From the NCBI GenBank assembly GCA_963921795.1, contig OY997658.1, positions 55,084,476 through 55,148,475 of the forward strand: DNA of 64,000 bases, in the 5' to 3' direction. The notes beneath the pieces are model-generated. The model saw only the letters and a program-made list of their open reading frames with translations. It was not told the origin of the DNA and made no database searches. The DNA comes from Nannobrachium achirus. Its lineage: Eukaryota > Chordata > Actinopteri > Myctophiformes > Myctophidae. Position 1 is the stretch's first letter; the number at the start of each line of letters is the position of its first letter. Of this stretch, positions 11,510-22,587 are shown one piece after another. The translations under genes and the position numbers were made by a program.

Positions 11510-12950
11510 ACTTGGAACATTCAGTGACCCCTGGATACAGTGGATAGTGATACCAGGGGCACAAGCACACACCTACAGTAAGAACAAAACATTTTGATCC
11601 TACGATGCAAAGGTTCAAATAGTTCCCCAGCCAGTTCCCCAGTGCTATAGTTGAATCTCTGCACCCCAGGTTCAAAATGTCTTGTCCAAACAACCAGTGA
11701 CCAAAAATACTGGAAAAAAAACAAAGTCTAACCATGCCATGGTTAGACCAGCACTGGAGCACCCAGTTCTCCGGCACAAAGTTCCCCGGTGCTAGTTTAA
11801 CCTTGACATCCCAAGTTCTGCACACACACCCAAGATTAAGAAAAACTAAACATTTTCAACCTGGGATGCCGAAGTTCAACTAGCACTAGGGCACCCAGTT
11901 CTCCGGCACAGAGTTCCCCAGTGCTAGCCGAATAATGGCATCCCAGGTTCAAAATGTTTTGTCCACACATTTGGTGAAAGACCTGAGACATAGGTAGCAG
12001 CCAGGGCAGGTATAGGGATAACAACACTAAAGCCTGGTTTATTCTGACTGACTCCGTAAACATAATCTGGCTCATAGCTCCAATTATTATCAGTTCAACC
12101 ACTTCAGGCCAGCAAACTCAACTGTAATGCCCCACTCAAAATGTAACCCCTGACTTAAATTTGTATATCACTAGAATATCACTAGAATCATAAGGAGCCA
12201 AGTGCAAATACTCCAAAACAATACAGTAAAAAATTAAACAACCCCCTAAATCAATAGAGCAGAGCCAGTTCTGTTGGTGATATACATTGTATAGGCTGGC
12301 AAATGTCAACATTAGGGAGAACAGCTGAACGGGTCTCCAAAATAGAGGGGGTTCACCACACTGCTTGCAAAATGAACATGCAAGGACAACACTCAGTCAC
12401 AGAAAAACAACAAAGTATACATGGTAGAATAAGCGCTGATCTATCAGTCAGTCAAAGTTGGTCTGTCTGGCTAGGAGTATGATGGGATGTCTGTCTAGTA
12501 CAGAGGGGAAGTAGAGTTATGTCCCAGTCTATGGAAAGTGTAACGTGTCGGTCTATCTAGGGAGAGGGAAGAAAAGATGTCTGTCTAGTTGGGAGAGGAG
12601 TAAGAGAAGTCTGTTCTTACAAAGAAAGCAGGACTCAGGAGCAAGATGAGAATGAGAAGGTTTGGGTTAGTTAGCTTGCCATAAACAACTCTTAGTCTTG
12701 ATTATATTATGTCTTCATTTTTCAGCCTTTTTTATAGCCAATTTCAATTTGAATGCCCCCCCCCCCCCCCCACCCCACTGCTTGTCACTGCTGCTGTACC
12801 CTACGGTCCCACCTGCCAGAGGAGCCCCGCTGACAGGTGGTGCTTCAACCTGTAGTATGCAGTGACAAAATACAGTATCACCTCCGCCTGTCAATATTTT
12901 TGATCAGCAGTGCACATGGCAAGGTTAACAACAGAATCCAAACCTGTTAT
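11510..12950. other. hAT 3' region with degenerate direct repeats
   Basis: Between the transposase stop and the left terminus, units containing CACCCAGTTCTCCGGCACA and CCCAGGTTCAAAATGT recur three times or so (about 11590-11985). A poly-C tract lies at about 12758-12771. No second gene is seen. Confidence 0.55.
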
Positions 12951-13318
12951 TTAAGCTTTATAGTCAACAAACGAGCGGTTCAGCCTCAACAGCAGTTGAT
13001 TCTCAAAATTTCGAGAACTCAGCCGTGCTCTTCGTGGGCTGAAGACGAGTCCTGCGATGCTGAACAGTCGTTCACAGGCTGCAGAGGCAGGCAGAGGGGT
13101 GTTGAGACGAAGAGACAACTTGCAGATGGCAGGGAAGTTCTGCAGTACAGTCAGTTTCTCTCCTGAAAAGGCAAGGTATCCATCCAGTTGCGTGGTGCCG
13201 CTTTGGCTTACTTTAGCACGCTTAAGGGAAGCGAAGAAGTCTCCGTCATCAGATGAACTGGATCCGGCATCTACTGACAACGAAGGATGCTCCAGGTGCT
13301 CCTTGATGTATTCCATCC
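12951..13318 (-). pseudogene. hAT transposase exon 4 (dimerisation domain)
   Basis: The exon starts after an acceptor TATTTCAG and ends at a TAA just past NRSFVDYKA. It carries the hAT C-terminal dimerisation signature: PLPASAACERLFSIAG, FSPRRARLS and NQLLLRLN. The preceding intron (13319-13428) has a canonical GTAAGAG donor and keeps the frame. This exon is intact, but the gene is broken upstream by P2 in exon 3 and by a stop in exon 2. Confidence 0.92.
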
Positions 13319-13428
13319 CTGAAATACATGGAAGGTGAAAGTGTACTGTTAGTACAGCTGAAATACCACAATTTCATGTACATTTATAGAACTACATTTC
13401 CTCTATACATGTAAAAATGTGCTCTTAC

Positions 13429-13514
13429 CCAGTCTGATTGCATCAGTATCGTCTGTCCATGTGGTTCTGAATTTAGGGAGGAGAATTGCGGCGGCAATCA
13501 GTTCAGGATCTCTT
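13429..13514 (-). pseudogene. hAT transposase exon 3, 3' part
   Basis: Encodes RDPELIAAAILLPKFRTTW followed by TDDTDAIRL, ending at a GTAAGAG donor. It is separated from its 5' part (25591-25748) by the 12-kb P2 insertion. Joining the two flanks with one 2-bp overlap (TT) restores a continuous frame (...RFDEMS then RDPEL...). Confidence 0.85.
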
Positions 13515-16500
13515 CCCTTACCAAAAAGTAGTAAACTTCAAGTTTACTTTTCTAAGTATACTTAAGTCAACTTTGAGTATATTTCTTAAGTATACTTTAA
13601 GTACAAGTATACTGATATTTATGTACAAGTAGTATACTAACAAATGTACTAGTTAGTGTACTAGTTAGTATACTTACAGTATACCTACCGTACTAAAAGT
13701 AATCTGAATTGGCCCACTTTTGAGTATACTCGAGTAAACTCTAAGTTTACTTAAAGTATACATGAAGTATATATGAGTATATTATTGTATTCATACACTA
13801 GAATTGTGCTATTCCCTTACTTAAAATAAACCATTCATATACTCAGATGTATACTTAAGTACACTACTTATTTACTTGAATTGCACTTCTCTTATACAAG
13901 AGGTATACTATGGTCATACCTGAACTGCACTACATTTAAATTTGAAGTATACCATTTATATACGTAAAACATACTATGCGTGAAATGTACACTACTCTTT
14001 TACCTGCAGTGTACTTGAATAGCACTTTTATTGTACTTGAGGTATACTAAGGTCATATGAACTGCACTACTTGTAACCTTGAAGTATACCATTTATATAC
14101 TCAAACTATACTATGCATGAACTTAATGTGCACTACTCTTTTACCTCTAGTGTACTTGAATTGCACTTTTCTTATACATAAGGTATACTACGTTTATATT
14201 TGAACAGCACTTTTTTCATACTTGAAGTATATCATTTATATAGTCGGAACATACTATGCATGAACTTAATGTACACTACTCTTTTACCTGCAGTGTACTT
14301 GAATTGTACTACGTTTACATTTGAACAGTACTATTTCATACTTGAAGTATAACGGTTATATACTCAAAACATACTATGCGTGGACTTAATGGACACTACT
14401 CTTTTACTTGAATTGCACTATTCTTATACTTGACGTATACTACGTTTATATTTGAATTGCATTCATTTTAAACTTGAAGTATACCATTTATATACTCAAA
14501 ACATACTTGATGTACACTACTCTTTTACTTGCAGTGCACTTGAATTGCACTTTTCATTTACTTGAGGAAGACTTTGGTCATACTTGAATGGCACTTTTCT
14601 TTTACTTGAGGTATACTATGGTCATAATTGAACTGCACTACTTTTAAACTTGAAGTACACCATTTATATACTCAAAACATACTATGCGTGAACTTAGTGT
14701 ACACTACTCTGTTACTTGCAGTGCACTTGAATTGCACTTTTCATTTACTTGAGGTATACTATGGTCATACTTGAACTGCACTACTTTTAAACTTGAACCA
14801 TACCAGTTATATACTCAAAACATACTATGCGTGAACTTAACTTACACTACTCTTTTACTTGCAGTGCACTTGTCTTATACTTGACGTAAACTACGTTTAC
14901 ATTTGAACTGCACTATTTTCATACTCGAGGTATGCCATTTATATACTCAAAACATACTATAAGTGATTTTAATGTACACTACTCTTTTACTTGCAGTGCA
15001 CTTGAATTGCACTCTTCTTTTACTTGAGGTATACTATGGTCATACTTGAACTGCACTACTTTTAAACTTGAAGTATACCATTTATATACTCAAAACATAC
15101 TATGCGTGAACTTAATGTACACTACTATTTTACCTGCAGTGTACTTGAATTGAACGTTTCTTATACTTGAACCATACCAGTTATATACTCAAAACATACT
15201 ATGCGTGAACTTCATGGACACCACTCTTTTACTTGAATTGCACTATTCTTATACTTGAGGTATACTATGGTCATACTTGAACTGCACTACTTTTAAACTT
15301 GAAGTATACCATTTATATACTCAAAACATACTATGCGTGAACTTAATGTACACTACTATTTTACCTGCAGTGTACTTGAATTGAACGTTTCTTATACTTG
15401 AAGTATTCCAGTTATATATTCAAAACATACTAGGCGTGAACTTAATGGACACTACTCTTTTACTTGCATTGTACTTGAATTGCACTTAGCTTATACTTGA
15501 CATATACTATGTGTATATTTGAACTGCACTATTTCTATACTCGAAGTATACCATTTATATACTCAACACATACTGTGCGTGAACTTAATGTTCACTACTC
15601 TTTTACCTGCAGTGCACTTTAATTGCTCTTTTCTTATACTTGAGGTATACTATGGTCATACTTGAACTGCACTACTTTTAAACTTGAATCATACCATTTA
15701 TATACTCAAAACATACTGTGCGTGAACTTAATGTACACTACTCTTTTACCTGCAGTGCACTTGAATTGCACTCTTCTTTTACTTGAGGTATACTATGGTC
15801 ATACTTGAACTGCACTACTTTAAAACTTGAAGTATACCATTTATATACTCAACACATACTATGCGTGTACTTAATTAAAACTACTCTTTTACTTGAACTG
15901 CACTTGTTTTATATTTGACGTATACTACGTTTATATTTGAACTGCACTATTTTCATACTCGAGGTATACCATTTATATACTCAAAACATACTATGCGTGA
16001 ACTTAATGTACACTACTCTTTTACTTGCTGTGCACTTGTCTTATACTTGACGTAAACTGTGTTTATATTTGAACTGCACTATTTCCATACTCAAGGTATA
16101 CCATTTATATACTCAACACATACTGTGCATGAACTTAATGTTCACTACTCTTTTACCTGCAGTGCACTTTAATTGCTCTTTTCTTATACTTGAGGTATAC
16201 TATGGTCATACTTGAACTGCATTACTTTTAAACTTGAATCGTACCATTTATATACTCAAAACAAACTGTGTGTGAACTTAATGTACACTACTCTTTTACC
16301 TGCAGTGCGCTTGAATTGCACTCTTCTTTTACTTGAGGTATACTATGGTCATACTTGAACTGCACTACTTTTGAACTTGAACCATACCAGTTATATACTC
16401 AAAACATACTATGCGTGAACTTCATGGACACTACTCTTTTACTTGAATTGCACTATTCTTATACTTGAGGTATACTATGGTCATACTTGAACTGCACTAC

Positions 16501-17262
16501 TTTTAAACTTGAAGTATACCATTTATATACTCAAAACATACTATGCGTGAACCTAATGTACACTACTATTTTACCTGCAGTGTACTTGAATTGAACGTTT
16601 CTTATACTTGAAGTATACCAGTTATATACTCAAAACATACTAGGCGTGAACTTAATGGACACTACTCTTTTACTTGCATTGTACTTGAATTGCACTTAGC
16701 TTATACTTGACATATACTACGTGTATATTTGAACTGCACTATTTGTATACTCGAAGTATACCATTTATATACTCAACACATACTGTGCGTGAACTTAATG
16801 TTTACTACTCTTTTACCTGCAGTGCACTTTAATTGCACTTTTCTCATACTTGAGGTATTCTATGGTCATACTTGAACTGCACTATTTTCATACTCAAAGT
16901 ATACCAGTTATATACTCAAAACATACTATGCGTGAACCTAATGTACACTTGCTGTGTACTTGAATTGCACTTTTCTTATACGTGAGGTATACTACTTTCA
17001 TACTTGAAATGCACTATTTTATTACTTGAAGTATACCATTTATATACTCAGAACATACTATGCATGAACTTAATGTACACTACTCTTTACCTTTCAGTGT
17101 ACTTGAATTGCACGTTTTTTATACTTTACGTATACTACGTTTATACTTGAACTAGACTATTTTCATGCTTGAAGTATACCATTTACATACTCAAAACATT
17201 GAATTGCACTTTTCTTATACTTGAGGTATACTATGTTTATACTTGAACTGCACTATTTTCAT
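13515..17262. repeat. P2 left satellite arm
   Basis: 3.7 kb of degenerate tandem repeats, monomer roughly 120-145 bp. Recurrent words are ACTTGAACTGCACTAC, GAAGTATACCATTTATATAC and AACATACTATGCGTGAAC. A larger unit of about 1.21 kb is itself repeated (for example 15203 against 16410, 15588 against 16797). The motif AAGTATAC also dominates the P2 termini, so the array looks like an expansion of subterminal repeats. It matches the right arm in inverse orientation. Confidence 0.9.
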
Positions 17263-17610
17263 TGTAGCGACGGGGTGCAACTAATTAATATTCGAACACA
17301 GTTCTGCATAGGTATTTTAATGGTTAAAGAAAGACAGAGTGTGAAATATTATAGCTTTGGAAATGGAGGACTGTATATTCTGGAGTTGAGGTTATGCGCA
17401 CCACAGGGCTCCAGTCAAAGAGCAGTAATCAATGATGACACTTGGTGTTTTATGTGGTTTTTATAAAGGAGGTAGTTGGCGGACACAAACATACACAATG
17501 ATGAATGGTATCTGAAAATATAGAAATAATACATAAGGATAAGGAGACAATAAACGATATGCAGTAGTAACCTACACAAACATAGCATATTACTGAAATG
17601 CCATGCACTC
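17263..17610. repeat. P2 block A' (inverse of block A)
   Basis: Begins TGTAGCGACGGGGTGCAAC, which recurs inverted at the end of block A (ending near 22587). About 340 bp are shared between the two blocks. The minus strand reads through TATATTTTCAG, a splice-acceptor-like site. No coding function is evident. Confidence 0.85.
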
Positions 17611-17649
17611 ATGTGCCAGCTTAGACCCAGCATGCACTCACACACAGGT

Positions 17650-18215
17650 TAGACTAGGGCCTGTTAGCTTAGCCACTGAAGTTTAGCTAGCAAACACAAT
17701 TACAAAAACAAACTTTTTAAACCACACACAGATCAATTCTGACACAATGAACTGTTACCACATGAACCATTATTGCTCTGCAGGACAGAACTCACTTTGT
17801 CAAGAACGCATTCTTATGTGCATATGTTTGTGTGTGGCTGCACTCATGCATGTAAACAGTTGGGGGAATGTTTGGTGTTGCTGAACTGTCTGTAGATTTC
17901 ACTCTGAATGTGTAGTCTTGCCGGTCCCATTATACACCTACAAATGAACAGATAAAGCACATTAGTAATATACAGTAGTAATATACTTTGAATTGACAAG
18001 TAGAATACTCAAGATTTGTGAAGATAATGTAAAGCTGTTATTTGTAAAACCCTTACCTTTGTCTGTCTCCTCCTCCCAGGGTGGTGTTCGGGCAAAAGAG
18101 TTCCCTCCGGTAACACGCACACTATTTATAGTCCTGGGAGGGTGAAGCCAAGTGGGGGGTGGATAGAGGGGAGATTGAAAATGATTCTAATGCATTTAAT
18201 AATGTATGGTGGTTG
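17650..18215 (-). repeat. P2 block B' (inverse of block B)
   Basis: Inverse copy of 18290-18951, joined almost directly to block A' by about 50 bp. In the other arm a 3.3-kb LINE segment separates B from A. This arm therefore shows the B-A arrangement without LINE sequence. Confidence 0.85.
18050..18130 (-). promoter_or_regulatory. Left-facing TATA and splice-donor unit of P2
   Basis: On the minus strand TATAAATA (18130-18123) is followed about 60-70 bp later by GACAAAG/GTAAGGG, a canonical donor (intron starts at 18056). A matching acceptor TTTGTAG lies further on, near 17938. It mirrors the right-facing unit at 18371-18449. This is a predicted promoter with a 5' UTR exon, inferred from motifs only. 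Confidence 0.5.
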
Positions 18216-18289
18216 TACACATTTAGTGGGCATAGTGGTAATTGGAGATATGAATTAAAGGAGCATATCCATGTGCTAGTGTTTTAAGT

Positions 18290-18951
18290 ACTTTTGTATT
18301 ATTAAATGCATTAGAATCATTCTCAATCTCCCCTCTATCCACTTCCCACTTGGTTTCACCCTCCCAGGACTATAAATAGGGTGTGTGTTCCCGGAGGGAA
18401 CTCTTTTGCCCGAACACCACCCTGGGAGGAGGAGAACATCAGACAAAGGTATTATCATCACACATCTTGGCATTCTACTTGTCAATTCAAAGTATATTAC
18501 TACTGTTGACTCCCATAACTAATGTGCTTTATCTGTTCATTTGTAGGTGTATAATGGGACCGGCAAGTCTACACATTCAGAGTGAAATCTACAGACAGTT
18601 CAGCAACACCAAACCCCATCACCACCTTTATTTTCCCCATTTAGAGCAGGCATGCCTCAGGTACCCTCTGATCAGGACCCAGGTGACACTTTAGTTGAGG
18701 CAGTTGTTTAGGCACCACTAGAACAGAGGACCCCAACTGTTTACATGCATGAGTGCAGCCACAAACAAACATATGCACATAAGAATGCGTTCTTGACAAA
18801 GTGAGTTGTTTTCTGTCCTGCAGAACAATAATGGTTCATGTGGTAACAGGTCATTGTATCAGAATTGATCTGTGTGTGGTTTAAAAAGTTTGTTTTTGTA
18901 ATTGTGTTTGCTAGCTAAACTTCAGTGGCTAAGCTAACAGGCCCTAGTCTA
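18290..18951 (+). repeat. P2 block B with right-facing TATA unit
   Basis: Contains TATAAATA at 18371-18378, an exon-like segment ending ACAAAG/GTATTA (intron from 18449), and an acceptor TTTGTAG ending at 18546. The donor is weaker than in the other arm. The block ends at GGCCCTAGTCT, after which the LINE segment begins. If used, this promoter would drive ORF1 about 650 bp downstream. Confidence 0.6.
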
Positions 18952-19022
18952 TATTCCAATTAAAACAAACCCGAAGACTGGATAAACCACTCGCCTGGAA
19001 TTCCCTTGGTGAAAAGCCAAAG

Positions 19023-20648
19023 ATGAAAGAACGGACGACAGGCAGGACACCCTCCCAAAGTCGTCTTATCACCGACGAATGGCCGGCATTACCCCGGCAC
19101 AGCGCTGCTTCGACCCCCCTTCATAAATGGACTACTGCCAAGGGGAAAAACGCTGCTAAAAAGACAAACAACGTCCAATCTCCACAAACACCAAGTGTGC
19201 AGCTGGCTAATAGATTCATGCCACTGGCCGAGGACCAAAGACGCCCCTCCGATGACAGGGGTAGCATCTCCCCTAGCTGGCTAACAGAACAGCTGCTAGA
19301 AGCCCCCCGAAGTCCCCCTGTTGACAGAGAGAACGTCCCACCCAGCAGGGTAAGAACCACCTCAGTGACTGATCCTGACATTTTGATTGTGGGCGATGCT
19401 GCTTTAAAAGGTGTCAAAAGCATAAGAAAGAGGAAGGCAAAAGTTATTTGTTTTCCCAAAGACACAATCTCTGACATGAATGACAGAATTCTGGATCTTG
19501 TCAACAAACACCAAACAGTGAAAACCCTGATCCTACATACTGGCACATGTGACACAGAAGAAAAACAGTCAGAAATCTTAAAGGGGAATTTCAGGGCTCT
19601 ATTCAACACATTGAGCTCCCTGAACAGCGACATAGAGCTATGCATCAGTGGTCCCCTACCGCCTATGAAAGGCACAGACGAGAATTTCAGCAGATTGTTC
19701 TCTCTGAGCAAATGGCTTTTAGCTGCATGCACTGACAAAAATGTGCATTTTATTGACAACTTCAGTTTTTTCTTCGATAGAAGACACCTCTTCGCAGATG
19801 CACGGCAACTAAATAAGCAAGGTGCGAAGTTGTTTATGCAGAATGTTTTCCATGCTCTGACCTTGGCCGGAACACAACAATCCAAAACAACAGATTGTGA
19901 TGAACAACTCCTATCTGCTACCCACGAAGAATCCATAACAAGAGATGGTGTTATGGTTACTGAATTGCCCCCCTCGGCTGAGGGGGGAACGGCCCTGGCG
20001 AACGGAGGAGATTTAAAAACAACAGTTACGGTTGTCCCTGTCCTCCCTGACGAGGAACTGATTATGGACGCCATCTCTGCCAAAGTGAATGCAGAGATGG
20101 GGTTACTCAGGGAAATGTTTGAAGAGGAGAGTAATGAAGAAGAGTTTTGTGGATTCTCTGCTTCAGCCGTGGCTGGCCCGAACCGTGAGCAAAGTGAACT
20201 GGCAACTGACAACGGAGAGTTGACAGAGGAAGAGGAGGGGGCTGGCACAACCGAACAGAGTGAACTGGTAACAGACAATGGAGAGTCGACAGCCATGGAC
20301 TCAGCCATGGCTGGCCCGAACCATGAGTCAACCAATGCCCCTTCACCCCAATCCTCCTCTTTCTCCCTATCTCCAATGCCTCTTCTAGAATTCACGAATG
20401 GAATGAATGAACTCATTAACACTGCGCTAAAAATGACCCCGGCCAGACGCCCGGTCAAAGGCCCGGCGCCACAACCACCACAGGCCAAACGCCCGGCTCC
20501 ACAACCACCATCCTTGAAAACGCCTGAAATTGACCCCGCCGTGCCCCAGAAATCTGTGGCCTGGGTGCTTTCGCCCCCACCCATCCCTCAACGACCACAA
20601 CGACAGAAGACCCGGGCCTCCCAACTGGACAATACGTTCAGCCGTTGA
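19023..20648 (+). CDS. LINE ORF1 protein with degenerate esterase-like domain
   Basis: 541 codons, open throughout. The N-terminal ~120 residues are basic and low-complexity. Residues about 120-275 match the SGNH/esterase-like domain seen in CR1/L2 ORF1 proteins: DILIVGDAALKGV, TLILHTGTC, ELCISGPLPPM, NVHFIDNFSFFFDRRHLF, NKQGAKLF. The usual nucleophile in GDS is Ala here (GDA). The usual Asn in the GTND block is Cys, and the DxxH block reads ADARQLN, so the catalytic residues appear lost. The C-terminal half is acidic, with two TDNGE-containing repeats, then proline-rich (PAPQPP). Such proteins bind LINE RNA in the RNP (family knowledge). It lies between P2 blocks B and A. Confidence 0.8.
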   Translation: MKERTTGRTPSQSRLITDEWPALPRHSAASTPLHKWTTAKGKNAAKKTNNVQSPQTPSVQLANRFMPLAEDQRRPSDDRGSISPSWLTEQLLEAPRSPPVDRENVPPSRVRTTSVTDPDILIVGDAALKGVKSIRKRKAKVICFPKDTISDMNDRILDLVNKHQTVKTLILHTGTCDTEEKQSEILKGNFRALFNTLSSLNSDIELCISGPLPPMKGTDENFSRLFSLSKWLLAACTDKNVHFIDNFSFFFDRRHLFADARQLNKQGAKLFMQNVFHALTLAGTQQSKTTDCDEQLLSATHEESITRDGVMVTELPPSAEGGTALANGGDLKTTVTVVPVLPDEELIMDAISAKVNAEMGLLREMFEEESNEEEFCGFSASAVAGPNREQSELATDNGELTEEEEGAGTTEQSELVTDNGESTAMDSAMAGPNHESTNAPSPQSSSFSLSPMPLLEFTNGMNELINTALKMTPARRPVKGPAPQPPQAKRPAPQPPSLKTPEIDPAVPQKSVAWVLSPPPIPQRPQRQKTRASQLDNTFSR

Positions 20649-21383
20649 TGTCAGCTGGGTCCGATATTATACCCAGCAACTAACGTATCTGGACCCGAGG
20701 CTCCTCTAGGCGCTTTTATTAAGCAGGCTCACAACATTTCTACTGTAATTTCAAATAGAGTGTCCAGGACAAGCAGTGGCTCTGCTAATTTAGCTAATTT
20801 AACGTGCATTCCCTGTAGGGGCTATAGTAGAGTAAAATGTCATAAAATAAACCTGGCACTTTTTAACATCAGGTCACTTTTAAACAAGCCATCCTCTGTA
20901 CATGATATAATCTGTGAAGAAAAATTAGATATCATTTTTTTAACAGAGACATGGCTGGGCTCAGATGGAGCTGTTGCACTAGGCGTCGCCTGTCCACCAA
21001 ACTATCATTTTATTCAATCAGTGCGAGAAGGAAAAAGAGGCGGAGGCTTGGCATACATTTTCTCTGATATTTTTAAATTCAAGCCCCTGTATTTTGGAAG
21101 TTTTTCATCCTTTGAATATCAAGCTAACTTATTTGAGAGTAAATCCTCTGTTCTAATGATTACGATATATCGCCCACCAAAATGTAGCAAATCCTTATTT
21201 CTTACAGAAATATCAGAACTTCTATCTATCTGTTCCACGGACTATGAGAGAACCCTTATTGCTGGCGATACAAATCTACATGTAGACATTGTTACAGATC
21301 TTATGGCTATGAGTTTTGTACAATTATTGCATTCCCTTGATTTTGTTCAGCTCACCAACCCACAATCAAGGCCACACTCTTGA
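20649..21383 (+). pseudogene. LINE ORF2 endonuclease, first segment
   Basis: This frame is continuous with ORF1, separated only by its TGA at 20646-20648. It has no ATG near its start (a GTG lies at 20760). It carries the APE-type endonuclease motifs LALFNIRSLLNK, DIIFLTETWL, GGGLAYIF, IYRPPK and LIAGDTNLHVD. The frame ends at 21383 because of a frameshift near 21355-21365; the rest of the domain continues in the next frame. Confidence 0.8.
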
Positions 21384-22258
21384 TGTTGTGATCTCTAAAG
21401 GGCTAAATATTTCTATGGACAGAATCATCGCTAAGCCTGACCTATCAGACCATTATTTACTGTGTTTTAATATGACTGTCTCCGATTTAGAAAGAAATAA
21501 CAGAGAATATACTATAAAAAGGAGATTTTTCGGATCTTCTTCAGCAGAAGAGTTTGCTTGCCATTTTGCATGTTCACCCCCTCTTCCTGATATTAACTCA
21601 GTAAATGATATGGTTCACCGTTTTAATCTTAACTTAGAGTCAGCTCTGGATATAGTAGCTCCTATGAAAACTAAAAAGAAACTTAACTCCAAAGTGACAC
21701 CCTGGATAAACGATCATATACGTTCACTCAAAAAACAATGCCGCAGAGCAGAGCGAGCTTGGAGAAAAAATAAACTAACTATCCACCTACAGATTTTTAA
21801 GTCTTCAACAGCCGCCTACAATAAAGCCATGCGCCTGGCTAGGCAGGCCTATTTTTCCGGAATCATTAATGACAATAAGAACAATGCTAGGGTCTTATTC
21901 TCTACCATTGAACGCCTTTTAAACCCTCCCCAGTCCTACAAGCAGTCACTCCTTGCCTCTAAAGCAAAGTGTAATGAGTTTGCATCCTTCTTTGACAACA
22001 AAATTGAGAACATTCGAGCTGGTATTCTGAATAATACTGTCACAAATGCAAATGCGGTTAATGGTGCCATGTGTAAAAGTGTCGATAAATCTAGGGGGAG
22101 CCTAGTATCATTTTGTGCAATTGATGAAGAGGAACTTCGTAAAACCATATCGCAAATGACATCATCTTCTTGCTCGCTGGATGCAATACCCACGCCGTTT
22201 CTCAAAGAGGTTGTAGACTGTGTTATTGAAGATATCCTAAAAATAGTAAATAGCTCTA
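21316..22258 (+). pseudogene. LINE ORF2, endonuclease end to start of RT
   Basis: Continues after the frameshift with HNQGHTLDVVIS and DLSDHYLLCF, the C-terminal endonuclease motifs. A linker follows (TPWINDHIRSLKKQCRRAER), then the first RT block (SCSLDAIPTPFLKEV, ILKIVNSSM). The sequence then switches abruptly to P2 block A at about 22258. The RT palm (the FADD-box region) and 3' UTR are absent, so this copy cannot support retrotransposition. Frame beyond 22258 belongs to block A. Confidence 0.8.
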
Positions 22259-22587
22259 TGGCTCATTTCAGTAATATGCTACATTTGTGTAGGTTACTAC
22301 TGCATATTGTTTATTGTCTCCTTATCCTTATGTAGTATTTCTATATTTTCAGATACCATTCATCATTGTGTATGTTTGTGTCCACCAACTACCTCCTTTA
22401 TAAAAAAACACATAAAACGCCATCAAGTGTCATCATTGATTACTGCTCTTTGACTGGAGCCCTGTGGTTGGCATAACCTCAACTCCAGAGTATACAGTCC
22501 TCCATTTCCAAAGCTATAATATTTCACACTCAGTCTTTCTTTAACCATTACAATACTTATTAATTAGTTGCACCCCGTCGCTACAAT
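22259..22587. repeat. P2 block A
   Basis: Starts CATTTCAGTAATATGCTACA and ends TTGCACCCCGTCGCTACA, the inverse of block A' at 17263-17610. It directly follows the truncated LINE ORF2. Confidence 0.85.

Noticed and set aside
13520..17260. CRISPR-like alternation of repeats and spacers
   Set aside because: Units are long, degenerate and contiguous with no unique spacers and no cas genes; this is a eukaryotic satellite array.
19121..20584. 487-codon open frame antisense to LINE ORF1
   Set aside because: It is the complementary reading of a frame with conserved ORF1 motifs; it shows no recognisable domain of its own.
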